From Leptospira ellisii (GTDB lineage Bacteria; Spirochaetota; Leptospiria; Leptospirales; Leptospiraceae), in contig NZ_NPEF01000008.1 in assembly GCF_002811955.1 (NCBI RefSeq), forward strand, positions 1-24,997: a stretch of DNA of 24,997 nucleotides, read 5' to 3'. Below the pieces are notes generated by a model that was not told where the DNA came from, made no database searches, and saw nothing but the letters and a program-made list of their open reading frames with translations. How positions within the stretch are numbered: position 1 is the stretch's first letter; every line of letters starts with the position of its first letter. This document shows positions 18,007 to 24,997 of this stretch, piece by piece. The position numbers and the translations under genes were made by a program.

Positions 18007-18797
18007 TCGAGGGAGAATTTCAGATCGGACCGGAACGAATCATCTGCCTTACCGAGGAAACGACCGAACTTCTTTATCTTTTGGGAGAGGAAAAACGGAT
18101 CGTCGGAATATCCGCGTATACCGTGCGTCCTCTCCGTGCTAAAGACGAAAAACCGCGCGTATCCGCCTTTATCAACGGAAACGTAAAACGGATTCGGGAA
18201 TTGAAACCGGATCTTGTGATCGGGTTTTCGGACATTCAAGCCGAACTGGCGAAACAATTGATTTCGGAAGGATTGAACGTTCTCGTAACCAATCAAAGGA
18301 CGATTGCGGAAATATTAGAAACTTCTTATATGATCGGTTCTATGATCGGTAAAGCGGGAGAGGTTCTGGATTTGATCCGGGGTTGGAGGGAGAAATTGGA
18401 ACGGATTCGACGGGAACGGAACTCCTCCGAACGTCCGAAGGTTTTTTTCCAGGAATGGGACGAACCCATCATCACCGGGATTTCCTGGGTATCCGAGCTG
18501 ATTGAAATCGCCGGCGGAACGGATTGTTTCGCCGGTTTGCGGGGGAAATCCTTGGCGAAGGATAGGATCGTTTCGGCAAAAGACGTCGCCGACGCAGATC
18601 CCGACGTTTATATCGGATCCTGGTGCGGAAAACCCGTTCATTTCGATTGGGTAAAGGGACATCCGGAATGGCAGAATACGAACGCGATTCGAAACGATCG
18701 TATCTACGAATTGGATCCTTCCGTAATCCTCCAGCCGGGTCCCGCTTTGTTCGAGGAAGGGATCGATCGATTGGCGGAGGCGATTCATTCTTCGTAA
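18003..18797 (+). CDS. BtuF-like binding-protein homologue without signal peptide
   Basis: 264 residues. The TTG start overlaps the acs stop codon as TTGA and no good ribosome site is seen, so translation probably depends on acs. The fold is that of class III substrate-binding proteins (BtuF/FecB type): an N-terminal lobe [18 protein letters not shown] (about 11-28), [14 protein letters not shown] at about 66-79, a long bridging helix (about 105-140), and a C-terminal lobe with [15 protein letters not shown] and [11 protein letters not shown]. Cobalamin or siderophore uptake proteins of this fold are normally exported, but here the conserved core begins about ten residues from the start, leaving no room for a signal peptide. 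It is therefore probably cytosolic. Ligand binding (for example a corrinoid) is possible but unproven. No membrane or ATPase subunits of an uptake system are nearby. Confidence 0.8.
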
Positions 18798-18815
18798 AAA
18801 AAACGCAAAAATAGC

Positions 18816-18857
18816 AAGGATCGGGTTTTAAAAAAAGGATCGGTTCGATATCCTTTT
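18816..18857 (+). promoter_or_regulatory. Repeats over the start region of the Ada-like gene
   Basis: The 64-bp gap before the Ada-like gene contains a 9-bp direct repeat, AAGGATCGG, at 18816-18824 and 18835-18843 (19 bp apart, about two helical turns). It also contains an inverted repeat, AAAAGGAT at 18833-18840 and ATCCTTTT at 18850-18857, ending 4 bp before the ATG. The direct repeat would suit an AraC-type activator or repressor. The hairpin could also cover the ribosome site. No regulator is demonstrated, and autoregulation by the gene's own AraC domain is the simplest guess. Confidence 0.4.
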
Positions 18858-18861
18858 CGTC

Positions 18862-19701
18862 ATGGAACAATATCAAAAAATCGCGGAAGCGATCAAATTC
18901 ATCCGGGAAAATTACGCGGCTCAGCCGGAATTGGAACAAGTGGCGAAGTCGGTGCAGTTGAGTCCGTTTCACTTTCAACGTCTGTTCACCGAATGGGCCG
19001 GGGTAAGTCCTAAACAGTTCCTCCAATACCTTACCCTACAAAACGCCAAATCCGTTCTTTCGAAACCGGAATCTACGCTGTTCGACGCCGCGTTCGAAAC
19101 GGGTTTGTCCGGAACGAGCAGGTTGCACGATCTATTCGTCAAAATCGAAGGAATGACTCCCGGGGAATATAAGAACGGAGGCGAGAATCTGAAAATTCGA
19201 TACAGTTTCAGAAAAAGCAGATTCGGACAATACGTGGTCGCCTCCACTGCAAAAGGAATTTGTAATTTATATTTTTATGATGTATCCGAGAAAAAGATCC
19301 TGCAGGAACTTAAGGAGCAGTGGAACCGCGCCGTATTAAGCGAAGATGCGGATGAAAATCAGGCCAAGGTCGTCCGGTTTTTCGATCGAACCGGAGGCGA
19401 CGCCGGTCCGATTCCGCTGCACCTGAAGGGGACCGATTTTCAGATCAAAGTCTGGGAAGCGCTTTTGAAAATTCCCGAAGGAAAGCTGACCTCTTATTCC
19501 GATATCGCAACCTCCATCGATCAAGAGAGCGCGTCCCGTGCGGTCGGAAGTGCGATCGGAAAAAATCCGATCGGTTATCTGATTCCCTGTCATCGAGTGA
19601 TTAAAAATACGGGAGGAATCGGCGAATACCGCTGGGGATCCGAAAGAAAAATGGCGATGATCGGTTGGGAGGGCGCTCTGTTGAGCGGGAATTCGGTTTA
19701 A
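18862..19701 (+). CDS. Ada-like AraC regulator fused to O6-methylguanine-DNA methyltransferase
   Basis: 279 residues. The N-terminal part (about 5-105) is an AraC-type double helix-turn-helix domain (EQVAKSVQLSPFHFQRLF and the second helix pair to GMTPGEYK). The middle (about 115-185) is the alkyltransferase N-terminal ribonuclease-like subdomain. The C-terminus (about 188-272) is the methyltransferase domain with the alkyl-acceptor Cys243 in IPCHRV, Arg226 and the helix RAVGSAIGKNP. Each molecule repairs one O6-alkylguanine in a suicide reaction. Unlike E. coli Ada it lacks the N-terminal zinc-cysteine domain that senses methylphosphotriesters, so the regulatory switch must work otherwise or be absent. 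Repeats lie just upstream of the start. Confidence 0.92.
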   Translation: MEQYQKIAEAIKFIRENYAAQPELEQVAKSVQLSPFHFQRLFTEWAGVSPKQFLQYLTLQNAKSVLSKPESTLFDAAFETGLSGTSRLHDLFVKIEGMTPGEYKNGGENLKIRYSFRKSRFGQYVVASTAKGICNLYFYDVSEKKILQELKEQWNRAVLSEDADENQAKVVRFFDRTGGDAGPIPLHLKGTDFQIKVWEALLKIPEGKLTSYSDIATSIDQESASRAVGSAIGKNPIGYLIPCHRVIKNTGGIGEYRWGSERKMAMIGWEGALLSGNSV

Positions 19702-19790
19702 AAAAACGAAAACTTATTTTTCTGGTGTTAAATTCCTCCCGGTTTTCCATTTTGTAAAGGTCCAATGAACGAACCCAAGGGGGAGTTTTA

Positions 19791-20900
19791 ATGAAACGAT
19801 CGGTTTCCTTATTCTTCGTGTTTTTTCTGATTTTCTGCAAACCTCCCGCGGAAAGTTTCGAGGATCGGGTCTTGAAACCGCTTTTCGAAAGTTTGACTTT
19901 ACTCGCGTATCCGTATTTGATCAATACCTGCGCCGTATCGCCCACGTTTTATTACGGGCCGGTTCCTCCGATTCAGGAAGGATACGGATCGAGGGGGAAT
20001 CGATTCGTATCTTCGGTCGCGTTGCAGAACCCGAGCGCTCCCAGAAACGTATGCGTCTATTATCCTTCCGATATCTCTTCGAAGGCTCCCGTATTATTTT
20101 TGATCCACGGTTTTAGCTCCCCTTCGGCGGAGGCGTATTATCCGTTGATCGACTTTTACGTTTCCAAAGGTTATGTGGTCGTTTTTCCGATCTACATATC
20201 CGATCGAAGGGATCCCAATGAAAATTATAAAATTATGTTGGATGGAATCGACTACGCGGTCGGACAATTCGACGGAATCATAGATACGACGCGCGTCGGT
20301 TATATGGGACATTCCTATGGAGGAGGAGCGACTCCGTATTTGGCGCATCAAGGAATCATCGTAAAGGGTTGGGGATCCAACGGCTCCTTCATTTTTTTAT
20401 CTGCGCCTTGGTATTCCTTCGCCGTCGACAATACACAACTCGGTCAGTTCACGGATTCCACGAAGATGATCGTTCAGATTTACGATACGGACGATGTCGT
20501 GGACAACCGGATGGCGATCGACATCTTTACGAACATAGGAATCGGCGCGGCGGAAAAGAATTTCGAAATTCTAAGTTCCCAAACGTATCAAGGATATTTT
20601 TTGAACGCCGACCATTACACTCCTATTAAGAATACGGTGATCGGTCTCGGAAATCTGGATGCGTTGGATTATTACGGAGTTTGGAAACAACTCGAAGCGC
20701 TTGCGGATTATACGTTCAACGGATCCGCATCCGCAAAAAGTGTGGCCCTAGGAAACGGCTCGGTCGAACAAATATATATGGGTTCATATCCCGACGGAAC
20801 GCCGGTTCAACCGATGACGGTGACGAACACACCGAATCCGCTTCATCCGGAAAATTATTTCGAGCAGCCGTTTTCGGATCCCTTAAATCCTAGGTTCTAG
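19791..20900 (+). CDS. Lipoprotein alpha/beta hydrolase (esterase/lipase-like)
   Basis: 369 residues, with GGGGGAG before the ATG. The N-terminus is a lipoprotein signal (MKRSVSLFFVFFLIFC) with a lipobox LIFC, placing the protein on the envelope. The hydrolase core shows the oxyanion HGF segment at 106-108, the nucleophile elbow GHSYGGG with Ser175, a likely acid Asp in YDTDD (232, 234 or 235), and a candidate catalytic His275 in NADHYTP. The order fits the dienelactone hydrolase, PAF-acetylhydrolase and polyesterase (cutinase/PETase-like) superfamily branch. The substrate is unknown, but lipid ester or polyester hydrolysis in the host or environment is plausible. It is a single gene, with a candidate hairpin about 90 bp beyond the stop. 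Confidence 0.82.
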   Translation: MKRSVSLFFVFFLIFCKPPAESFEDRVLKPLFESLTLLAYPYLINTCAVSPTFYYGPVPPIQEGYGSRGNRFVSSVALQNPSAPRNVCVYYPSDISSKAPVLFLIHGFSSPSAEAYYPLIDFYVSKGYVVVFPIYISDRRDPNENYKIMLDGIDYAVGQFDGIIDTTRVGYMGHSYGGGATPYLAHQGIIVKGWGSNGSFIFLSAPWYSFAVDNTQLGQFTDSTKMIVQIYDTDDVVDNRMAIDIFTNIGIGAAEKNFEILSSQTYQGYFLNADHYTPIKNTVIGLGNLDALDYYGVWKQLEALADYTFNGSASAKSVALGNGSVEQIYMGSYPDGTPVQPMTVTNTPNPLHPENYFEQPFSDPLNPRF

Positions 20901-20991
20901 AAGTTTCGATTTAGTTTGTACAACGTATTATTAATTTGAATTTATAACTAGTCAGTATTTCCTAAGATTCGTTTTTCAAATTGAATAGAAT

Positions 20992-21020
20992 CTTGGAAGG
21001 TCGATTTTCCTCCTTCCAAG
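20992..21020 (+). terminator. Candidate terminator after the lipoprotein hydrolase
   Basis: A perfect 9-bp stem, CTTGGAAGG and CCTTCCAAG, encloses an 11-base loop and is followed by T-rich sequence (CTCTTATCTGTCTTTTTA). It lies about 90 bp past the hydrolase stop and about 95 bp before the next gene. The remaining gap has no other gene. Confidence 0.5.
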
Positions 21021-21085
21021 CTCTTATCTGTCTTTTTATAAGATGTTCGTTCCGCACTCCGATCAGAAAACAGTTTTCGTTTACT

Positions 21086-21091
21086 TATAAT
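21086..21091 (+). promoter_or_regulatory. -10 box upstream of the first chemoreceptor gene
   Basis: A perfect TATAAT lies 22 bp before the ATG at 21114, predicting a leader of about 16 nucleotides. No good TTGACA-like box sits 16-18 bp upstream, so an activator or other sigma factor may be involved. Confidence 0.4.
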
Positions 21092-21113
21092 AAATTCTGT
21101 TCACGTTTGGACT

Positions 21114-22694
21114 ATGTCCAACCATTCCTCAAAAGAATCCATCGAATCCATTCGGAAGAAGGGAGAGGTATTAACGTATTATTCCCGATTCGGGATTATG
21201 GTATTGATGCTTTTGTCTTTAGCGTCGAGTTATAAGAATCTCCATCCTCAAATCAAAATTAATCATACCGCAATCGCGCTTTTTATGTGTGTTTATACGA
21301 TTTCGGGTTTTTTCGTTTATAAAAAATTCAACGTAAAACCCTGGCTTCATAATCTTTTCATCCTGTTCGACAGTTTTCTGCTGAGTGCCACGATCTTTTT
21401 GGACGGAATGGTTTCCGCGGAGATCGTCGCTCCCGTTCTGAAGAATGCGATCTTATATTCCGTATATTATTTTATCATTGTGGATTCCGGTTTATTGGGA
21501 AAACCGAAGTTCGTATTTTTCGTGGGAATTTTCAGCGCCGTCGGATATTCGGCGGGGTTGATCAACGCGATCTTCCACGGCCTCCAATTTTCGGAGGACA
21601 ATAAGATCAACATCGGTCCGGGTTATATGAAGCTCAGTTCGGAAATCACGAAAATCATCTTCATGGTCGCGGTCAGTTATATATTGTACCGTTTGATGAA
21701 TCTCTTCGATAACCTGTATCGGGAAGCGACTTCCTACTATAAGGAGAATCGGGACTTTCTCACCAAACTTGAGAACAACAGAAAGGTCATTCATACTTCC
21801 GCGGAAACTTTGGAAACGTCGATCACGAACTTTTCGGAATTCACCAGTTTGACGAGTTCCAAAATGGAATCGCAGGCCGCTTCCCTCGAGGAAGTCAATG
21901 CGGTCATCAACACGTTGTTGAAATCCTCGGAGAACAACGCGGATTCGATCCGCGTTCAAAACGAAAATTTGATCGAACTCAATAGGAAGTCGCAGACGCT
22001 TCTCGATCTCATCGCTAAAATTTCAGAATATTCCAAAGACTTGGAAGTCAACGCGAAGGAAAGCAACGAGGATATGCAGCACGTAAAAACCTCCGTGGAA
22101 AAGACGGATACGTTTTTGAAAAATATTTCCAATTCCTTTCAGAGAGTGGACGAGATCAATCAGATCCTCGGGGAAATCGCGGACAAAACCAATCTACTTT
22201 CCTTGAACGCCTCGATCGAAGCGGCGAGGGCCGGAAGCTCCGGTAGGGGATTTTCCGTCGTGGCGCAGGAAGTGAGTAAACTCGCCGAATTCACCGCCTC
22301 CAACGCGAAAAATATTTCCAAAGTGGTTCAGGAATCGCTTCAATTCATCGAAGAAGCGAACAGCTCTTCGCGGGATACGGGAGAATTGACGGAAAGTCAA
22401 AATTCCAAAATCGTCGGAACCGTTTCCAGGATCGAAGCGATGAATCGTCTGTACCGGGACGGAACTGCGATCGTTCAGGATTTCGTACGGAGCTTGAGCA
22501 AGGTCAAAAATCTTTCCGACGAACTCTTCTATTCCACGCAGGAACAAATGACGGGACAAGTGGAGATGATGAAAGCGATGATCGAGTTGGAAAAGGAGAT
22601 CAACGAGATCGCCAGGGAATCCGGGAAAATTCAGGACGGGGTTCTAAGGATCAGAACCCAATCCAAGGATTTAAAGGCCCTCAGCGTCGTTTAG
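21114..22694 (+). CDS. Methyl-accepting chemotaxis protein, six-span N-terminus
   Basis: 526 residues. The N-terminal 195 residues contain about six hydrophobic spans (roughly 28-45, 52-71, 79-97, 106-127, 130-151 and 177-195) with only short loops. It therefore lacks the usual periplasmic ligand domain and HAMP-like linker. The C-terminal part (about 215-525) is a coiled-coil signalling domain with the conserved hairpin tip [21 protein letters not shown], followed by a [16 protein letters not shown] segment. That tip binds CheA and CheW and controls flagellar rotation. The stimulus is unknown and may be sensed in or near the membrane. A paralogue begins 1.6 kb downstream. The two share the order [11 protein letters not shown] / NQKAIHASAES just before the signalling domain. 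Confidence 0.92.
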   Translation: MSNHSSKESIESIRKKGEVLTYYSRFGIMVLMLLSLASSYKNLHPQIKINHTAIALFMCVYTISGFFVYKKFNVKPWLHNLFILFDSFLLSATIFLDGMVSAEIVAPVLKNAILYSVYYFIIVDSGLLGKPKFVFFVGIFSAVGYSAGLINAIFHGLQFSEDNKINIGPGYMKLSSEITKIIFMVAVSYILYRLMNLFDNLYREATSYYKENRDFLTKLENNRKVIHTSAETLETSITNFSEFTSLTSSKMESQAASLEEVNAVINTLLKSSENNADSIRVQNENLIELNRKSQTLLDLIAKISEYSKDLEVNAKESNEDMQHVKTSVEKTDTFLKNISNSFQRVDEINQILGEIADKTNLLSLNASIEAARAGSSGRGFSVVAQEVSKLAEFTASNAKNISKVVQESLQFIEEANSSSRDTGELTESQNSKIVGTVSRIEAMNRLYRDGTAIVQDFVRSLSKVKNLSDELFYSTQEQMTGQVEMMKAMIELEKEINEIARESGKIQDGVLRIRTQSKDLKALSVV

Positions 22695-22802
22695 AATCCG
22701 CATTCCGGCCGAAAGAATTTCCGTTTTTCAGGTCCGCTGCACGTTTTTCCAAGAATCCGGACGTCCCGTATTGTATATTCTATTCCAAAAAAGGAGAAAG
22801 GG

Positions 22803-23273
22803 ATGAACGTTTTGGATTTATTATCCCATAACGTACCGAGCGATATTTTTACGCTCAAGACGGATTGTTCCTTGGTGGAACAGGCTCAGAATCTCATCGA
22901 TCAGTGTCATCCGGGTGCGACGAATATGAAACTCATCGAAGTCAACGCCGAGATTTCGGAAGCGGAAATTCCCTACGCACAAAGCAATCGGGCGCTGCAC
23001 GGTTTTATGCACGGCGGTTGTATGTTCAGCGTAGGCGATACTATGACCTCCATCATGGCTTTTTTTCACGTTGAAAACGAACGGGAAAGGACGTTCACCA
23101 TGGACGCTTCCATTCGTTATTTGCGTCCCGTAAGAACGGATACGGTTCGGGTTAAAGCCAGACTCGTTTCCAAAGAAGGAAAATTGCTCAACTACGTTTG
23201 CGATTTTTTCAACGAAGAAAACAAACGCACCGCTCAGGCAAAATATCGATACGCGATCGCCGAACCTCGTTGA
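22803..23273 (+). CDS. PaaI-like hotdog thioesterase
   Basis: 156 residues, with AAAGGAGAAAGG directly before the ATG, a strong ribosome site. The hotdog-fold signature is LHGFMHGGCMFSVGDTM at 65-81, with HGG at 70-72 and Asp79 as the likely catalytic acid. A strand ASIRYLRPVR at 102-111 follows, typical of the PaaI/4HBT family. Such enzymes hydrolyse acyl-CoA or aryl-CoA thioesters. There are no phenylacetate-pathway genes nearby, so the substrate is unknown. It lies between a chemoreceptor gene and an AraC-family regulator, which may point to a regulated small-molecule response, but that is guesswork. Confidence 0.87.
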   Translation: MNVLDLLSHNVPSDIFTLKTDCSLVEQAQNLIDQCHPGATNMKLIEVNAEISEAEIPYAQSNRALHGFMHGGCMFSVGDTMTSIMAFFHVENERERTFTMDASIRYLRPVRTDTVRVKARLVSKEGKLLNYVCDFFNEENKRTAQAKYRYAIAEPR

Positions 23274-23322
23274 TCGCGATTTCTCCGTTTTTTTAAATTC
23301 GATCGTTTTGCGCTTCCAAGAT

Positions 23323-23354
23323 TTGATTGCCGATCGGCTCCCGGGTCGTATTTT
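23323..23354 (+). promoter_or_regulatory. Candidate promoter with palindrome in a long spacer
   Basis: TTGATT (23323-23328) and TATTTT (23349-23354) are 20 bp apart, longer than the usual 17. A perfect 10-bp palindrome, GCCGATCGGC (23329-23338), occupies the first half of the spacer. The GTG start of the AraC-family gene is at 23361, only 6 bp past the -10, so a leaderless or nearly leaderless mRNA is implied. Long-spacer promoters with palindromes are known for MerR-type activators. Whether this one is regulated is unknown. Confidence 0.3.
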
Positions 23355-23360
23355 AGAGTC

Positions 23361-24146
23361 GTGAGTAACGTGATTTGTTCCTGGAAAGGAGCGCTTCTAT
23401 TTGCAGGGAAACTGCCGGATCTAGGCTTCCATTCCACGATTACTTCAGCAGTTGTGGTAGGGCTCGATTCCGATATTAAAAAACGCGTTCAGGGCGACTC
23501 CGATTGGATGCGCTCCCGTTGTTTCGTTTTCGACGGGAGGTTAAACCATGAAACAATTTGGGAAGGAAACGTGGGAATTCTATTCGCTGATCCAGGCAGC
23601 AAAATGGGCGCACTATTATCGAACGAAGCGGGACGCAAAGGGCTTTCTTCTGATCCAATTTGGACTTCAAGATTTATCCGCAGTTGTGAAAATATTCTAG
23701 AGGCTACGACCTCCGACGTCTTGGACGGGAATTTTTTACTGGGGGAGAAGATCTCTTTCGAAACGGATTTCCGCTACGACGAACGTCTTTTACGCGTTCT
23801 GCGTTGGATCGTACAAAGTCCGGAAGAGACGATTAATATTCAAAAACTTGCATATGAAGTGGGAATGTCCCAATCCTGGCTTCAACACGAATTCCGGAAT
23901 GCGATCGGGATTCCCATCCGGGCCTTCCGCAAATGGTTTCGGGTAAAACGGGCGGCTTTGGCGTTGAACGGCGGTTCTTCGCTGGTGGATGCCGCTTTAA
24001 ACGCGGGTTTTTACGACCAATCCCACTTTACGAACGTGTTCCGCGAAATTTTCGGAATCTCCCCTTCTACCGTCTTCGCCAAAAACAAACCGATCCGTTG
24101 GCACGTTCAGGACGAACCTTTGAGTATCATAGCCGATTCCTATTAA
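23361..24146 (+). CDS. AraC-family transcriptional regulator
   Basis: 261 residues from a GTG start (GTGAGTAAC). The N-terminal 150 residues look like a small sensor domain of unknown ligand, beta-rich at first (about 1-60) and then helical. The C-terminus (about 160-250) is an AraC/XylS double helix-turn-helix domain: INIQKLAYEVGMSQSWLQHEF is the first recognition unit, and ALNAGFYDQSHFTNVFREIF with the FGISPSTV ending is the second. Signature positions (the Gly in NAGF, QSHFTNVFR, and G-x-S-P) are all there, so it should bind DNA. Targets might include its neighbours, the thioesterase gene or the second chemoreceptor gene, but no site has been shown. It differs from the Ada-like AraC gene in lacking a fused enzyme. 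Confidence 0.9.
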   Translation: MSNVICSWKGALLFAGKLPDLGFHSTITSAVVVGLDSDIKKRVQGDSDWMRSRCFVFDGRLNHETIWEGNVGILFADPGSKMGALLSNEAGRKGLSSDPIWTSRFIRSCENILEATTSDVLDGNFLLGEKISFETDFRYDERLLRVLRWIVQSPEETINIQKLAYEVGMSQSWLQHEFRNAIGIPIRAFRKWFRVKRAALALNGGSSLVDAALNAGFYDQSHFTNVFREIFGISPSTVFAKNKPIRWHVQDEPLSIIADSY

Positions 24147-24268
24147 ATAATATTCGAATACTTGCGACTTTCCTTTGTGTCCGTTTGCAACAAATTTGAA
24201 ATATTAAAAACTCATTTCATAGTCGGGAATCTGTTTGAAATAAAAAATTTCGTTCTTCCCATAAGACT

Positions 24269-24997
24269 ATGAGTCAATCATCGCTTGAATTAATTCAAAA
24301 AAACGGAGCGGTTTTGATCAATCGGATCCGTCTCGGTCTCGTGATTCTTTTTACCTTATCCATCCTCGGAGCATTGCGGGTTTTTAATCCGACGCAGTTG
24401 ATCATACACTCGACCGGAACGTTCGTAATGGGCCTTTACTGCGTCGCCATCTTCGTTTGGAACCGTTTCGGCTACGTGCCTAAATCGATTCAAAAACTTT
24501 CCGTGATCATGGATTCCCTCGTTTTGAGTTCGACCTTGATCTTTGATGCGATGATTTCTCCCGAAGTCGCGTCCGGCGTGATGAAGAACGTTATTCTGTT
24601 TTTCATTTATTTCTATATCAACATATACGCGGGTTTGTTGGGCGAAAAACGTTTCGTGATTCTGATCGGAATTTTGGGCGCTCTCGGCTCCGCGACCGCG
24701 CTGACCGTGGCGGTCCGTTTTGGAGTCGTCCTTACGGAAGATCCGAATCTAGGAGGAAAACCCGGAGTTCTGACCACGAGCGTGGAGATCATCAAGATCG
24801 TCTTCGTTTTTACCGCGGGCGTGATTCTTGCGCAACTTATGAATCTTTTTACGAAGTTGTCCGCCGAAGCCGGAAAACTTTCCGAAGAAAGCAGAACCTT
24901 TTTTCAAAAATTAGAAACCAATCAAAAAGCGATCCATGCTTCCGCGGAAAGTTCCTCTATCACCGCGTTCACCTGTTCCAAAGACGCAGCCTGGGAT
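24269..24997 (+). CDS. Second six-span methyl-accepting protein, cut and disrupted at window end
   Basis: The frame is open from ATG 24269 to the window edge (243 codons). It parallels the first chemoreceptor: an N-terminus MSQSSLELIQKNGAVL with similar opening, about six hydrophobic spans to about residue 195, and then LETNQKAIHASAES. The match with the first gene holds to about residue 228 (base 24952). After that the predicted residues (SSITAFTCSKDAAWD) no longer resemble the family, whereas the opposite strand does. The real gene almost certainly continued with a signalling domain, so this is a partial and probably rearranged copy. Function: probable chemoreceptor if an intact version exists. 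No good ribosome site is seen before the ATG. Confidence 0.75.
   Translation, partial: MSQSSLELIQKNGAVLINRIRLGLVILFTLSILGALRVFNPTQLIIHSTGTFVMGLYCVAIFVWNRFGYVPKSIQKLSVIMDSLVLSSTLIFDAMISPEVASGVMKNVILFFIYFYINIYAGLLGEKRFVILIGILGALGSATALTVAVRFGVVLTEDPNLGGKPGVLTTSVEIIKIVFVFTAGVILAQLMNLFTKLSAEAGKLSEESRTFFQKLETNQKAIHASAESSSITAFTCSKDAAWD
24940..24996 (-). other. Inverted chemoreceptor coding fragment
   Basis: Read on the minus strand, 24996-24940 encodes SQAASLEQVNAVIEELSAE. This matches the first chemoreceptor's [13 protein letters not shown] segment (about bases 21867-21905), which should lie about 20 codons downstream of SAES on the plus strand. The change of strand happens at TTCCGCGGAA (24940-24949), a perfect 10-bp palindrome found in both the SAES coding sequence and the inverted ELSAE sequence. 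This is either an inversion inside the gene or a fold-back chimera at a sequence end. The sequence stops 48 bp after the palindrome, so the two cannot be separated. Confidence 0.8.

Noticed and set aside
24237..24251. GAAATAAAAAATTTC hairpin before the second chemoreceptor
   Set aside because: A 5-bp A/T-rich stem in an AT-rich gap is expected by chance. The TTTGAAATA repeat at 24195 and 24234 is likewise too short to rely on.
24269..24997. Second chemoreceptor as a simple frameshift pseudogene
   Set aside because: A frameshift would leave family sequence in another plus-strand frame. Instead the family match after the break is on the minus strand, so an inversion or fold-back explains it better.

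Overview
The window most resembles a chromosome segment of a spirochaete of the genus Leptospira, probably a higher-GC member. This is an inference from gene style: relaxed spirochaetal lipoboxes, frequent TTG/GTG starts, short AT-rich gaps between GC-balanced genes, and chemoreceptors with several membrane spans and no periplasmic sensor domain. The species cannot be named from the sequence. I saw no rRNA, tRNA, CRISPR array, insertion sequence or phage gene. Twenty-two protein genes are described, the last one cut by the right edge.

Left part (1-7.8 kb): an AT-rich gap is followed by two leftward genes, a protein with a beta-carbonic-anhydrase-like metal-site pattern and an exported GH18-fold protein. 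A rightward run follows: fructosamine-kinase family protein, short-chain dehydrogenase, a two-gene ABC exporter and the quinone-dependent dihydroorotate dehydrogenase PyrD.

Middle (7.8-16 kb): a lipoprotein metzincin-type protease is followed by a small exported helical-repeat-like protein. A leftward exported protein of unknown function has a near-consensus promoter that predicts a leaderless mRNA. Next come a SixA-like phosphatase translationally coupled to hypoxanthine phosphoribosyltransferase, a CPA2 cation/proton antiporter with an altered nucleotide-binding loop and a DUF1289 protein close behind it, a leftward GT4 glycosyltransferase, and GTP cyclohydrolase I (FolE).

Right part (16-25 kb): acetyl-CoA synthetase (Acs) overlaps a BtuF-like binding-protein homologue that has no signal peptide. 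An Ada-like AraC/alkyltransferase fusion follows, with repeats over its start region, then a lipoprotein alpha/beta hydrolase. Two related six-span methyl-accepting proteins flank a PaaI-like thioesterase and an AraC-family regulator.

The most striking anomaly is at the extreme right. The second chemoreceptor reads normally up to a perfect 10-bp palindrome (TTCCGCGGAA). From there to the end of the window the sequence is the same gene family's signalling-domain coding sequence on the opposite strand. This is a small inversion inside the gene or a fold-back chimera at a sequence end. The next most interesting items are the carbonic-anhydrase-like protein, the signal-less BtuF homologue coupled to acs, and the metzincin lipoprotein.
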